Assembly (NCBI GenBank): GCA_913778205.1
Contig: CAJYUW010000056.1
Coordinates: 1-64,000, forward strand
Length of the DNA stretch: 64,000 nucleotides
Direction: 5' to 3'
DNA from: an uncultured Curtobacterium sp.
Lineage (GTDB): Bacteria; Actinomycetota; Actinomycetes; Actinomycetales; Microbacteriaceae
Shown here: piece after piece, positions 30,178-38,619 of the stretch
Numbering within the stretch: the stretch's first letter is position 1
Layout: each line of letters starts with the position of its first letter
The notes under the pieces: model-generated
What the model was told of the DNA's origin: nothing
Database searches by the model: none
The model's input: the letters and a program-made list of their open reading frames with translations, nothing else
Position numbers and translations under genes: made by a program

Positions 30178-31001
30178 GGGCCTTTCCTGGGGTTGCGGTC
30201 CCGGTCCGGGAACGGGGACGCGAGCGAGAACGCGATGGCCATGAACGAGGCCATCATGGCGACGTACTTGGCGTCGAGGTCGGAGAACGCGTCCGGGGCG
30301 GGCGAGTCCACGGTGAGCATCCCGAACGAGTACTCCTCGGACCGGATCACGACCGAGACGTAGGAGCGGTACCGCGGCTCGAACCCCGGTTCGTCCTCGT
30401 CGGCGTCGACGTCCGCGGTACGGTCGCCGACCACCCGCGGGCCTCCGCCGACGAGCACCCAGTCGAGGTTGCGGTCACCGTACGGCGTACCGGCGCGGAA
30501 GACCCCGGCGGTGTCCTCCGCTCCCCCGTGCCCGATCGGTTCGAGCGCGCGGAGGTCGGCGGAGAGCTGGTAGACGTTCGCACGGACGTCGGGGACGCCC
30601 GGCAGCAGGTAGAACGCGAGCGCCACGGCGATGCGGTCCGCGAACGCCGGCAGCTCCCGCCGCCGTTCGTGCCGCCGGAGGTCCGCGAACCGGACGAGGC
30701 GGGTGGCGAGTTGCCCGAACGCGTAGCGCACGGCGGTCCCCTGCTCGAGCTCGGCGGACCGGGCGACGGCCGCCGCTGCCGCGACCGCCGACTCGTGCCG
30801 ACGCGCGCGGACGACCTGCACGACGACCGCGGCGAAGAGCACCACGAGGCCGAGGACGACCAGGGACACCTTGACGCCGGGCGGTGTGACGAGGTTCGGC
30901 AGTTGGAACGCGGCGGTGGGCGCGGTCGCGACGACGATCGGCCAGACGACCGACCCAGCACGTCTGCGCCGGCGATCCGCGGTGCTCCGCTCCCCTGTCA
31001 T
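30174..31001 (-). CDS. Membrane protein with GAF-like domain
   Basis: Two N-terminal TM segments, then GAF-like core ...YRSYVSVVIRSEEYSFGMLTVDSP. Confidence 0.65.
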   Translation of the reverse strand: MTGERSTADRRRRRAGSVVWPIVVATAPTAAFQLPNLVTPPGVKVSLVVLGLVVLFAAVVVQVVRARRHESAVAAAAAVARSAELEQGTAVRYAFGQLATRLVRFADLRRHERRRELPAFADRIAVALAFYLLPGVPDVRANVYQLSADLRALEPIGHGGAEDTAGVFRAGTPYGDRNLDWVLVGGGPRVVGDRTADVDADEDEPGFEPRYRSYVSVVIRSEEYSFGMLTVDSPAPDAFSDLDAKYVAMMASFMAIAFSLASPFPDRDRNPRKGP

Positions 31002-31116
31002 GCCGACGACGGTAGGACACCCCACCGACGCCGGCCGGGTTGTCCACAGGGTACGAATGTTGTCCCCTGCAACGCCGACTTGTCCCCTGAACGAGGGTGG
31101 GAAGAACATCATCCCC

Positions 31117-31854
31117 ATGCAGCAGCGAATCAAGACCAGAGCAACGGCGCTCCTCGCGACCGCCGCCATCGTCCTCCTCGGCGGGACCTTCGGAGCGTCC
31201 GCGGCGAACGCCGCCACGGTCTCCCCGCAGGTCATCGGCGGCGAGCAGGCGCCGAGCACCCCGTGGGAGGTGCAGCTCGTCTTCCAGCAGGGCGGGACCG
31301 GCACCTACGGGTGCACCGGCGAGCAGATCAACGCCTCGTGGGTGCTCACCGCGAACCACTGCGTGGACGGCACCACGGCCATGAACGTCTACCACTCCAA
31401 CAGCACGACCAACCGGGGCACCGCGACCGCCGCCGACCGCCTCTACTCGGCGCCGTCGGGCGACATCGCGCTCGTGCACCTCCGGACCGCGAAGACCCTG
31501 TCGTCGTACGCACCGCTCGACCTGGCGTACACGACGAAGTCCACGGGCAGCGGCACGATCATGGGATACGGCAACCGGGCGAACAGCGCGCCGAGCACCG
31601 GCCTGTACCAGGCGAGCGTCAACCTCACCGGTCGTTCGGTCGACGCGTACAACGGCACCGCACAGCACGTGACCGGCGTCTCCGGCGCCTCGAACCACGG
31701 CGACTCGGGCGGCCCGCTCCTCGTGAACGGCAAGGTCGTCGGCGTGTGCTCCACCGGCGACGTGGCCGACCCGGGCGCGAACACGCACGCCGGTTCGAAC
31801 TACGCGGTGCTGACGCAGAGCGCCAGCTGGATCCGCAGCACGGCAGGCGTCTGA
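31117..31854 (+). CDS. Secreted trypsin-like S1 serine protease
   Basis: Signal peptide; IGGEQAPSTPWEV, VLTANHC, GDIALVHL, NHGDSGGPLLVNGKVVGV. Confidence 0.93.
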   Translation: MQQRIKTRATALLATAAIVLLGGTFGASAANAATVSPQVIGGEQAPSTPWEVQLVFQQGGTGTYGCTGEQINASWVLTANHCVDGTTAMNVYHSNSTTNRGTATAADRLYSAPSGDIALVHLRTAKTLSSYAPLDLAYTTKSTGSGTIMGYGNRANSAPSTGLYQASVNLTGRSVDAYNGTAQHVTGVSGASNHGDSGGPLLVNGKVVGVCSTGDVADPGANTHAGSNYAVLTQSASWIRSTAGV

Positions 31855-31872
31855 CCGACGCTCCCCAGCATC

Positions 31873-31914
31873 GGTCTGGAGGCCCGTGGCGACGCCGCCA
31901 CGGGCCTCCAGACC
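31873..31914. terminator. 18-bp stem hairpin GGTCTGGAGGCCCGTGGC
   Basis: Perfect inverted repeat, GACGCC loop, 20 bp past protease stop. Confidence 0.85.
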
Positions 31915-32016
31915 GTCTCCACTGGCCTCTCCTGCACACGCGAGCCTGCGCGGGTCGCCGCCCACAGGCCGCGTGCCGCGGCCCGCCAGGACAGGCGAGA
32001 TTGGTAAGCATGACCC

Positions 32017-32889
32017 ATGACCGACGTCTCGACACCCGCTCCCGGTACCCGCGCACTCGTCCTCGGAGGCGGCGGCGTCGCCGGCATCGCCTGGGAACTC
32101 GGGGTCCTCGCCGCCCTGCAGGAGGCCGGGGTCGACCTCGACGCCGCGGACCTCGTGGTCGGGTCGAGCGCCGGCAGCGTCGTCGGGACCTTCGTCCGCG
32201 GCGGTGCGGTCGCCGACGCCTACGCGCAGCAGCACGACCCGCTGCCGTCGACCTACGAGGAGCCCCCGGTCATCGCGTCGGAGGACTTCCAGACCCGCCT
32301 CGAGCAGGTCCTCGCCGGGGCGCAGGACGACCAGGACGCCCGTGCCCGGCTCGGCGCCGTCGCACAGCAGTCGGTCGGCGGCCAGACCGACGAGGAACGC
32401 ATCGCGACCTTCGAGCAGACGATCCCCGGGCCCGAGTGGCCGTCGAAGCCGCTCGGGGTGACGACCATCGACGCCACCGACGGCACGTTCCGGGTGCTCA
32501 CCGCCGAGTCCGGCGTCCCGCTCGCCCGCGCGGTCGCGGCGAGCTGCTCGGTGCCGCTCGTCTGGACGCCCGTGTCGATCGACGGGGTCCCGCACATCGA
32601 CGGCGGGCTGCGATCGGCCACGAACGCCGACGTCGCCGCAGGCTACGAGCGAGTCCTCGTGATCGCGTGCGGCCCCGAGGGTCCGTCGCCGCTCGGGCCG
32701 TGGCTCGACGTCGCGGTCGAGAGCCTCCGGGCGGGCGGCAGCTCGGTCGAGACCGTCGTGGCCGACAGCACTTCGCAGCAAGCCTTCGGCACGAACTCCC
32801 TGGCCCTGTCCACCCAGGCGCCGTCCGCCGAGCAGGGGCACCGGCAGGGCTCGGCCGTCGCCGAGCAGATCACCGCGTTCTGGGCGTAG
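32017..32889 (+). CDS. Patatin-like phospholipase
   Basis: LVLGGGGVAGIAWELGVLAAL, GSSAGS, DGG motif. Confidence 0.92.
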   Translation: MTDVSTPAPGTRALVLGGGGVAGIAWELGVLAALQEAGVDLDAADLVVGSSAGSVVGTFVRGGAVADAYAQQHDPLPSTYEEPPVIASEDFQTRLEQVLAGAQDDQDARARLGAVAQQSVGGQTDEERIATFEQTIPGPEWPSKPLGVTTIDATDGTFRVLTAESGVPLARAVAASCSVPLVWTPVSIDGVPHIDGGLRSATNADVAAGYERVLVIACGPEGPSPLGPWLDVAVESLRAGGSSVETVVADSTSQQAFGTNSLALSTQAPSAEQGHRQGSAVAEQITAFWA

Positions 32890-32927
32890 CGCACCGCAGT
32901 GTCCCCGGACGTGGCTAGCGTGGTGCC

Positions 32928-35021
32928 ATGACGACGCCGTTCTCCGACCTCGACCAGTTCACCGCCCTCCCGAGGGTCGACGGCATCGCGGTCGCTCCGG
33001 ACGGCTCGCAGGTGTTCCTCACCGTCAGCGTGCTCGACGAGGAGCGCACCGGGTACCGCCGCTCCCTGTGGAGCGTCCCGGCCGACGGCTCCGGCACGCC
33101 GGTCCGGCTGACCCGATCGGCGAAGGGTGAGGGCGGCGTCGCGGTCACGCGCACCGGCGACGTGCTGTTCGTGTCCGGTCGGCCGGACGAGTCCGGTTCC
33201 GACGAAGCGCCGCAGCTCTGGCTGCTCCCGGCTGCCGGTGGCGAGGCCCGTCCGGTCACGGCCCTCCCGGGAGGCGCGGGTGGCGTCCTCGCGACGGCCG
33301 CCGGCGCCGACGTGGTCGCACTCACGGCGTCGCTGCTCCCGGGCGCGGAGGCCGCGAGCGACGCTCCCGCGGGGTTCATCGCAGCCGACGGGGCGCTGCG
33401 CAAGCGACGGAAGGACCAGCAGGTCGGAGCGATCCTGCACGAGACCTACCCGGTGCGCTTCTGGGACCACGACCTCGGCCCGGACGAGCCGCACGTGCTC
33501 GCGCTCGACCTCGGAGACCTGCGGGAGCGGGACGAGTCCGACCGTCCGGCACCCGGCGACGATGCGCCCGACTACCCGGCACACCTGCCGCTCCCGGTCG
33601 ACCTCACTCCCTCCCCGGCGCGCACCCTCGACCACGTCGACGGGGTGCTGTCAGCCGACGGCCGGATCCTCGTCGCGTCCGTCGGCGTGCAGGAGGCCCG
33701 GGGCTTCCGCTCCGCGCTCGTCACGATCGACGTGGCGAGCGGTGCGCGCACGGTCGTCCTCGACGAGCCCGGCGCCGACCACGAGATGCCGCGGGTCAGC
33801 CACGACGGGCGGAGCATCGCCTGGGTCCGGACGGCGCGTTCGACGCCCGCGGGCGCCCACGAACAGGAGCTCTGGACGACGACGATCACGGCCGACGGCT
33901 CCGTCGACGTCACGAACGCACGCCGGATCGCGGCCGACTGGGACCGCTGGCCGAGCGAGCTCGTGTTCGCGCACGGCGACGATGCCCTCCTCGTGATCGC
34001 CGACCAGGACGGTCGGGCACCGGTGTTCCGGGTCCCGCTCGACGGCGGCGCCGTCGAGCAGCTCACCCACGACGACTGGGCGTACTCGAGCCTCCGCGTG
34101 GCGGACGCGACCGGTGAGGTCGTCGCGCTCCGGGCCTCCTGGCAGGCGCCGTTGCACCCCGTCCGGATCGCCGCCGACGGTCGGGTGACCCCGCTCGCGA
34201 CCCCGGCGCCGCTCCCGGACGTGCCCAGCACGATCGAGGACGTCGAGGCGACCGCGGCCGACGGGGCCCGGGTCCGGGGGTGGCTGGTGCTGCCGGAGGG
34301 TGACGGACCGCACCCGCTGCTGCTCTGGATCCACGGCGGTCCGCTGAACTCGTGGAACCAGTGGTCGTGGCGGTGGAGTCCGCAGCTCATGGCGGCTCGC
34401 GGGTACGCGGTGCTCCTGCCGGACCCGGCCCTGTCGACCGGGTACGGGCTCGACTTCGTCAACCGCGGCTGGAACGCGTGGGGACAGGCGCCGTACACCG
34501 ACCTCATGGCGATCACGGACGCCGTGGTGGCGCGCGGGGACATCGACGAGACCCGGACCGCGGCGATGGGCGGGTCCTTCGGCGGGTACATGGCCAACTG
34601 GGTCGCCGGGCACACCGACCGCTTCCGGGCGATCGTCACGCACGCGAGCCTCTGGGCGCTCGAGCAGTTCAACGGGACGACCGACATGTCGCAGTACTGG
34701 CAGTCGATCTTCGACGCCGAGGGCATGCGTGCGAACGACCCGCACCGCTTCGTGGCCGACATCACGTCCCCGATGCTCGTCATCCACGGGGACCGTGACC
34801 ACCGCGTGCCGATCGGCGAGGGGCTGCGGCTGTGGTCCGAGCTCGCGGAGCACCACGCCGCCGAGGACGGGACGATGCCGCACCGCTTCCTGTACTTCCC
34901 GGACGAGAACCACTGGGTGCTGAAGCCGCAGCACGCGAAGGTCTGGTACGAGACGGTGTTCGCGTTCCTCGGGCAGCACGTGCTCGGTGCGGAGTGGGAG
35001 CGTCCCGAGCTCCTCGGCTGA
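32928..35021 (+). CDS. S9 family peptidase (prolyl oligopeptidase-like)
   Basis: WIHGGPLNSWNQWSWRWSPQLMAARGYAVLLPDP...GGSFGGYMANW...GDRDHRVP. Confidence 0.93.
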   Translation: MTTPFSDLDQFTALPRVDGIAVAPDGSQVFLTVSVLDEERTGYRRSLWSVPADGSGTPVRLTRSAKGEGGVAVTRTGDVLFVSGRPDESGSDEAPQLWLLPAAGGEARPVTALPGGAGGVLATAAGADVVALTASLLPGAEAASDAPAGFIAADGALRKRRKDQQVGAILHETYPVRFWDHDLGPDEPHVLALDLGDLRERDESDRPAPGDDAPDYPAHLPLPVDLTPSPARTLDHVDGVLSADGRILVASVGVQEARGFRSALVTIDVASGARTVVLDEPGADHEMPRVSHDGRSIAWVRTARSTPAGAHEQELWTTTITADGSVDVTNARRIAADWDRWPSELVFAHGDDALLVIADQDGRAPVFRVPLDGGAVEQLTHDDWAYSSLRVADATGEVVALRASWQAPLHPVRIAADGRVTPLATPAPLPDVPSTIEDVEATAADGARVRGWLVLPEGDGPHPLLLWIHGGPLNSWNQWSWRWSPQLMAARGYAVLLPDPALSTGYGLDFVNRGWNAWGQAPYTDLMAITDAVVARGDIDETRTAAMGGSFGGYMANWVAGHTDRFRAIVTHASLWALEQFNGTTDMSQYWQSIFDAEGMRANDPHRFVADITSPMLVIHGDRDHRVPIGEGLRLWSELAEHHAAEDGTMPHRFLYFPDENHWVLKPQHAKVWYETVFAFLGQHVLGAEWERPELLG

Positions 35022-35374
35022 CGCACCGGGGACCCGGGCGGCGATCAGGGGCACCTCGGGTCCAGCTCGGGCGGCGCTCGGGGCCGGCCGGGGCCACACT
35101 CGGGGACGGCCCGGGTCACACTCGTGCGGCGCTCGGGGCCGGCCCGTGTCATGTCCGGGCCGCTCGCGGGCGGCCCGGATCGTGCTCAGGCTGCGCTCGG
35201 CTCGCCCGTCGCTCCCCGCCCGCACGGACACCCGCACGACGCCCGCACCAGGGAACAACGACGCGGCCGATGTCGTCCGACACCGGCCGCGTCATCCCGC
35301 AGCGACACCCGAAGTCGCACGCGGAACCGGCCAGGGCGAGCGCGGACGCCGCACCCCGGCCGAGCACCAGCCCG

Positions 35375-36568
35375 TCACACGAAGGCGGCCTGTCCCGTGA
35401 TCGCCCGCCCCACGATGAGCGTGTTCACCTCGCGCGTCCCCTCGTACGAGTAGATCGCCTCGGCGTCCGCGAAGAACCGCGCGACGCCCTTCTGCAGCAC
35501 GATGCCGTTGCCGCCCTGCACCTCGCGGCACCAGCCGACGGTCTCGCGCATCTTCGCGGTCGCGAACGCCTTGGCCATCGCGGAGTGCTCGTCCCCGCCC
35601 ACGCCGGCGTCCTGCATCGCCGACGCCTGCGTGCACAGCGCGATCGACGCCGTGATGTTCGCGAGCGACTTCACGAGGAGGTCCTGCACCAACTGGTGCG
35701 ACGCGATCGGCTTGCCGAACTGGATGCGCTCGCGGGCGTAGTCGAGCGCAGCCTCGTACGCGCCGACCGCGATGCCGATCGCCTGCCAGGCCACCTCGGT
35801 ACGCGTGAGGCGGAGCACCTCGGCCGTGGCACGGAACGAGTCCGCGCGCTGCAGTCGCCGCGACTCGGGCACCCGGACGCCGGTCATCGTGATGTCGGCG
35901 TTCTGCACGCTGCGCAGGGCGATCTTGTCCTCGATCTTCGTGGCGGTGAACCCGGGGGTGTCGGTCGTGACGAGGAAGCCCTTCACCTGCTCGTCCGCAA
36001 CGTCCTTCGCCCAGATGACGACGACGTCGGCGAACGTGGCGTTGCCGATCCAGCGCTTCTCGCCGTCGAGGACCCACTCGTCGCCCTCGCGCCGTGCGGT
36101 GGTCCGGAGGCCGCGCGCCGAGTCGCTGCCGGACAGGGGCTCGGTGAGCCCGAACGCGCCGATGAGCTCGCCGGACGCCATCCGCGGCAGCCACTCCTGC
36201 TGCTGCTCCTCGCTCCCGGCGACGAAGATCGAGTTCATCGCGAGCCCGGACTGCACCCCGATGAACGTCGCCACGCTCGCGTCGATCCGGCCGAGCTCGA
36301 GCGCCGCCCACCCGCGGTACACGGCCGAGTTCTCGAACTGGCGCACGGCGGGGATGCCCGGGCCGTACATGCCGAGTCCGGCGAGCGGCGCGATGGTCTG
36401 CCGCGGGAACTCCGCACGTGCCCAGTACTCGTCGGCGACGGGGCGCACCTCGGCCTCGAGGTAGGCCCGGAGCCGCCCGAGCGAGTCACGCTCGCGTTCG
36501 GTCAGCCCCTCTTGGAACCGGTAGAAGTCGGACTCGAGGAGCGCAGTGGCGGATGCCGTCGTTGACAT
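35375..36568 (-). CDS. Acyl-CoA dehydrogenase
   Basis: FGLTEPLSGSDSARGLRTTARREGDEWVLDGEKRWIGNATFADVVVIWAKD...YEGTREVNTLIVGRAITG. Confidence 0.95.
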   Translation of the reverse strand: MSTTASATALLESDFYRFQEGLTERERDSLGRLRAYLEAEVRPVADEYWARAEFPRQTIAPLAGLGMYGPGIPAVRQFENSAVYRGWAALELGRIDASVATFIGVQSGLAMNSIFVAGSEEQQQEWLPRMASGELIGAFGLTEPLSGSDSARGLRTTARREGDEWVLDGEKRWIGNATFADVVVIWAKDVADEQVKGFLVTTDTPGFTATKIEDKIALRSVQNADITMTGVRVPESRRLQRADSFRATAEVLRLTRTEVAWQAIGIAVGAYEAALDYARERIQFGKPIASHQLVQDLLVKSLANITASIALCTQASAMQDAGVGGDEHSAMAKAFATAKMRETVGWCREVQGGNGIVLQKGVARFFADAEAIYSYEGTREVNTLIVGRAITGQAAFV

Positions 36569-36616
36569 ACCCACGATCGTGCATCATTCTCGAAAACGTT
36601 GCAAGGGGAGGTCAGC

Positions 36617-37198
36617 ATGTACACATCGGATTCAGCGCTGCGCGCATTCCGGGAGGCACGCCACACCTTCATCGCCGGCTCGCGGATCGACATGGGCACC
36701 CTGGCGTCGTCGCTCGGCGTGGACCGGACGTCACTCTTCCGGTGGGTGGGGAACCGCGACCAGCTCCTGTCCGAGATCCTCTGGTCCCTGGCGGTCCCGA
36801 CGCTCGACGGCGCTGCCGCCGGAGCCGCGCCGTCCGGTGCCGCGCGCATCGTCGACGTCCTCGACCGCTTCACGGCCGACCTCATCCGCGCTCCCTACTT
36901 CCGCGCGTTCCTGACCCGCGAACCGGCTCGGGCGCTCCGGCTCCTCACGACGTCGGAGAGCGACGTCCAGAGCCGCTTCGTGTCGCGCGTCACGTCGATG
37001 ATCGACGCCGAGCGGTCGTCCGGTGCGTTCGACCCCGCACCGCTGTCGAGCGAGGAGCTGGCACGGCTGCTCGTCCGCATCTCCGAGTCCTTCACCTACG
37101 CCGACCTGATCTCGGGCGAGACGCCGGACGCGGCGCGTGCCCGGGCGACGTTCGAGTACGTCCTCCGTCCCGCCGCCGTCCCGGCGCCGACCGTCTGA
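36617..37198 (+). CDS. QsdR-family (TetR-like) transcriptional regulator
   Basis: RIDMGTLASSLGVDRTSLFRWVGNRDQLLSEILW...YFRAFLTREPARALRLLT. Confidence 0.85.
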   Translation: MYTSDSALRAFREARHTFIAGSRIDMGTLASSLGVDRTSLFRWVGNRDQLLSEILWSLAVPTLDGAAAGAAPSGAARIVDVLDRFTADLIRAPYFRAFLTREPARALRLLTTSESDVQSRFVSRVTSMIDAERSSGAFDPAPLSSEELARLLVRISESFTYADLISGETPDAARARATFEYVLRPAAVPAPTV

Positions 37199-37216
37199 CG
37201 CCCGACGGTGCCGTTG

Positions 37217-37657
37217 TCAGCCCTTCGCTGCCGTGAACTCGAGGTTGATGTCGTCGGGGTCCTGGACGGACAGGATGACGATGCCGGCGTCCCCGAGGTC
37301 CGTCACAGCACCGTGCTCGACGCCCGCGGCGTCCAGTCGCGCCGCAGCGTCGTGGAGGGCCTCGACCGAGCCGACCGTGAAGCTGACGTGGTCGAGCCCG
37401 ACCGTGTCCGGGTCGAACCGCTGTCCGCTCGGCGCGACCGGTCGGAGTCCGAAGAGCTGGTCACCCAGCGGGAAGATGCAGCCGCCGTAGAGGCGCTCGC
37501 GATCCTGCTCGATGCCGGGCTCGTCGGCGTGCGCACTGAAGTCCATCGCCGGGGCGACGCCGAGCAGCTGCTCGTAGAAGGCCTTGCTCCGGTGGATGTC
37601 GGTCACCGTCAGGCGGACGTGCGCGAGCGCGGTGGGGTGGGCGAAGGATTCGGTCAC
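37217..37657 (-). CDS. VOC family protein (glyoxalase-like)
   Basis: LAHVRLTVTDIHRSKAFYEQLLGV...LDHVSFTVGS...DPDDINLEF. Confidence 0.9.
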   Translation of the reverse strand: MTESFAHPTALAHVRLTVTDIHRSKAFYEQLLGVAPAMDFSAHADEPGIEQDRERLYGGCIFPLGDQLFGLRPVAPSGQRFDPDTVGLDHVSFTVGSVEALHDAAARLDAAGVEHGAVTDLGDAGIVILSVQDPDDINLEFTAAKG

Positions 37658-37772
37658 GGCAGGGTGCTCCTCGTGGTGTGTCCGGCAGCCGACGGTCACC
37701 GGTACGCTCCGAGGCAACCCGCGTGGCCTGACGGGCCGCCGTACGGTGCGGTCGCCGGACAACGACCCGGGA

Positions 37773-37928
37773 TCAGCGGAAGCCGCGGGTCTCCATCAGG
37801 TGCTGCGGGATGCCGTGCCCCCGACACCGGTCGCGTCGGCGGACTCCACGCATCACGTCGCGGACGTGGTCGCCGCACCCCGTCCACGAGGACTTGCCGC
37901 ACACCGGGCACTGGACCGACTCGCACAT
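37773..37928 (-). CDS. Small zinc-ribbon-like conserved protein (~51 aa)
   Basis: MCESVQCPVCGKSSWTGCGDHVRDVMRGVRRRDRCRGH; several Cys/His typical of small actinobacterial CxxC proteins. Confidence 0.75.
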   Translation of the reverse strand: MCESVQCPVCGKSSWTGCGDHVRDVMRGVRRRDRCRGHGIPQHLMETRGFR

Positions 37929-38111
37929 GCACGCCACGGTACGGACGGCACACTGAGCAGACGGCCGCCACGCTGTACCCGCTCGACCCGATGGCGGATT
38001 CCGGACTCCCGACCACCACACGACGCAGCACCGGGGTCCGCCACGGACCGGCGGCTCCCCCTCCTTCCCCGGCCCCGGCACCCGCCGAGCCACCCGACCA
38101 ATCGGAGACCG

Positions 38112-38540
38112 ATGACCATCGCCGAGTACCCGTTCGTCCGCACCTACCCCACGCGGTGGAACGACAACGACATGTTCGGGCACGTGAACAACACGATCTA
38201 CTACTCCGCGATGGACAACGCGGCGACGTACTGGTTCCGCGAGGTCGCCGGACTCGACCCGTTCACGTCGGAGTGGATCGCGGTGATCGTGTCGTCGAGT
38301 TGCCGCTTCGTCGAGTCGGCGGTCTGGCCGGACGTGATCGAGGTGGGCATGCGGTCGAAGCGGATCGGGACGACGAGCCTCTCGTGGGAGTTCGGGCTCT
38401 TCCGTCAGTCCGACGGCGCGCTGCTCGCGACGGGTGAGTTCGTCCACGTCGTCATCGACCGAGAGGGTGCCCGCCGCCCGACGGCCGTGCCGCCCGAGCT
38501 GCGCGAACTCGTCACGCGCATGATGACCGTGCCGGCCTGA
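38112..38540 (+). CDS. Acyl-CoA thioesterase (hotdog, 4HBT)
   Basis: RTYPTRWNDNDMFGHVNNTIYYSAMDNA. Confidence 0.93.
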   Translation: MTIAEYPFVRTYPTRWNDNDMFGHVNNTIYYSAMDNAATYWFREVAGLDPFTSEWIAVIVSSSCRFVESAVWPDVIEVGMRSKRIGTTSLSWEFGLFRQSDGALLATGEFVHVVIDREGARRPTAVPPELRELVTRMMTVPA

Positions 38541-38546
38541 CCGACC

Positions 38547-38590
38547 GAAGGCGGCTCGAACCACGGAACCCCCTGGTTCGATCCGCCTTC
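38547..38590. terminator. Bidirectional terminator-like hairpin
   Basis: GAAGGCGGCTCGAACCA...TGGTTCGATCCGCCTTC, one wobble, between convergent genes. Confidence 0.85.
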
Positions 38591-38619
38591 AGTTGCGCGA
38601 ACGCCGCGCGCCGGCGCCG

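Noticed and set aside
35025-35370. GC-rich degenerate repeats between S9 peptidase and acyl-CoA dehydrogenase as a specific element
   Set aside because: Units (CGGGxCGGCxCGGG) are too degenerate to define a consensus by eye.
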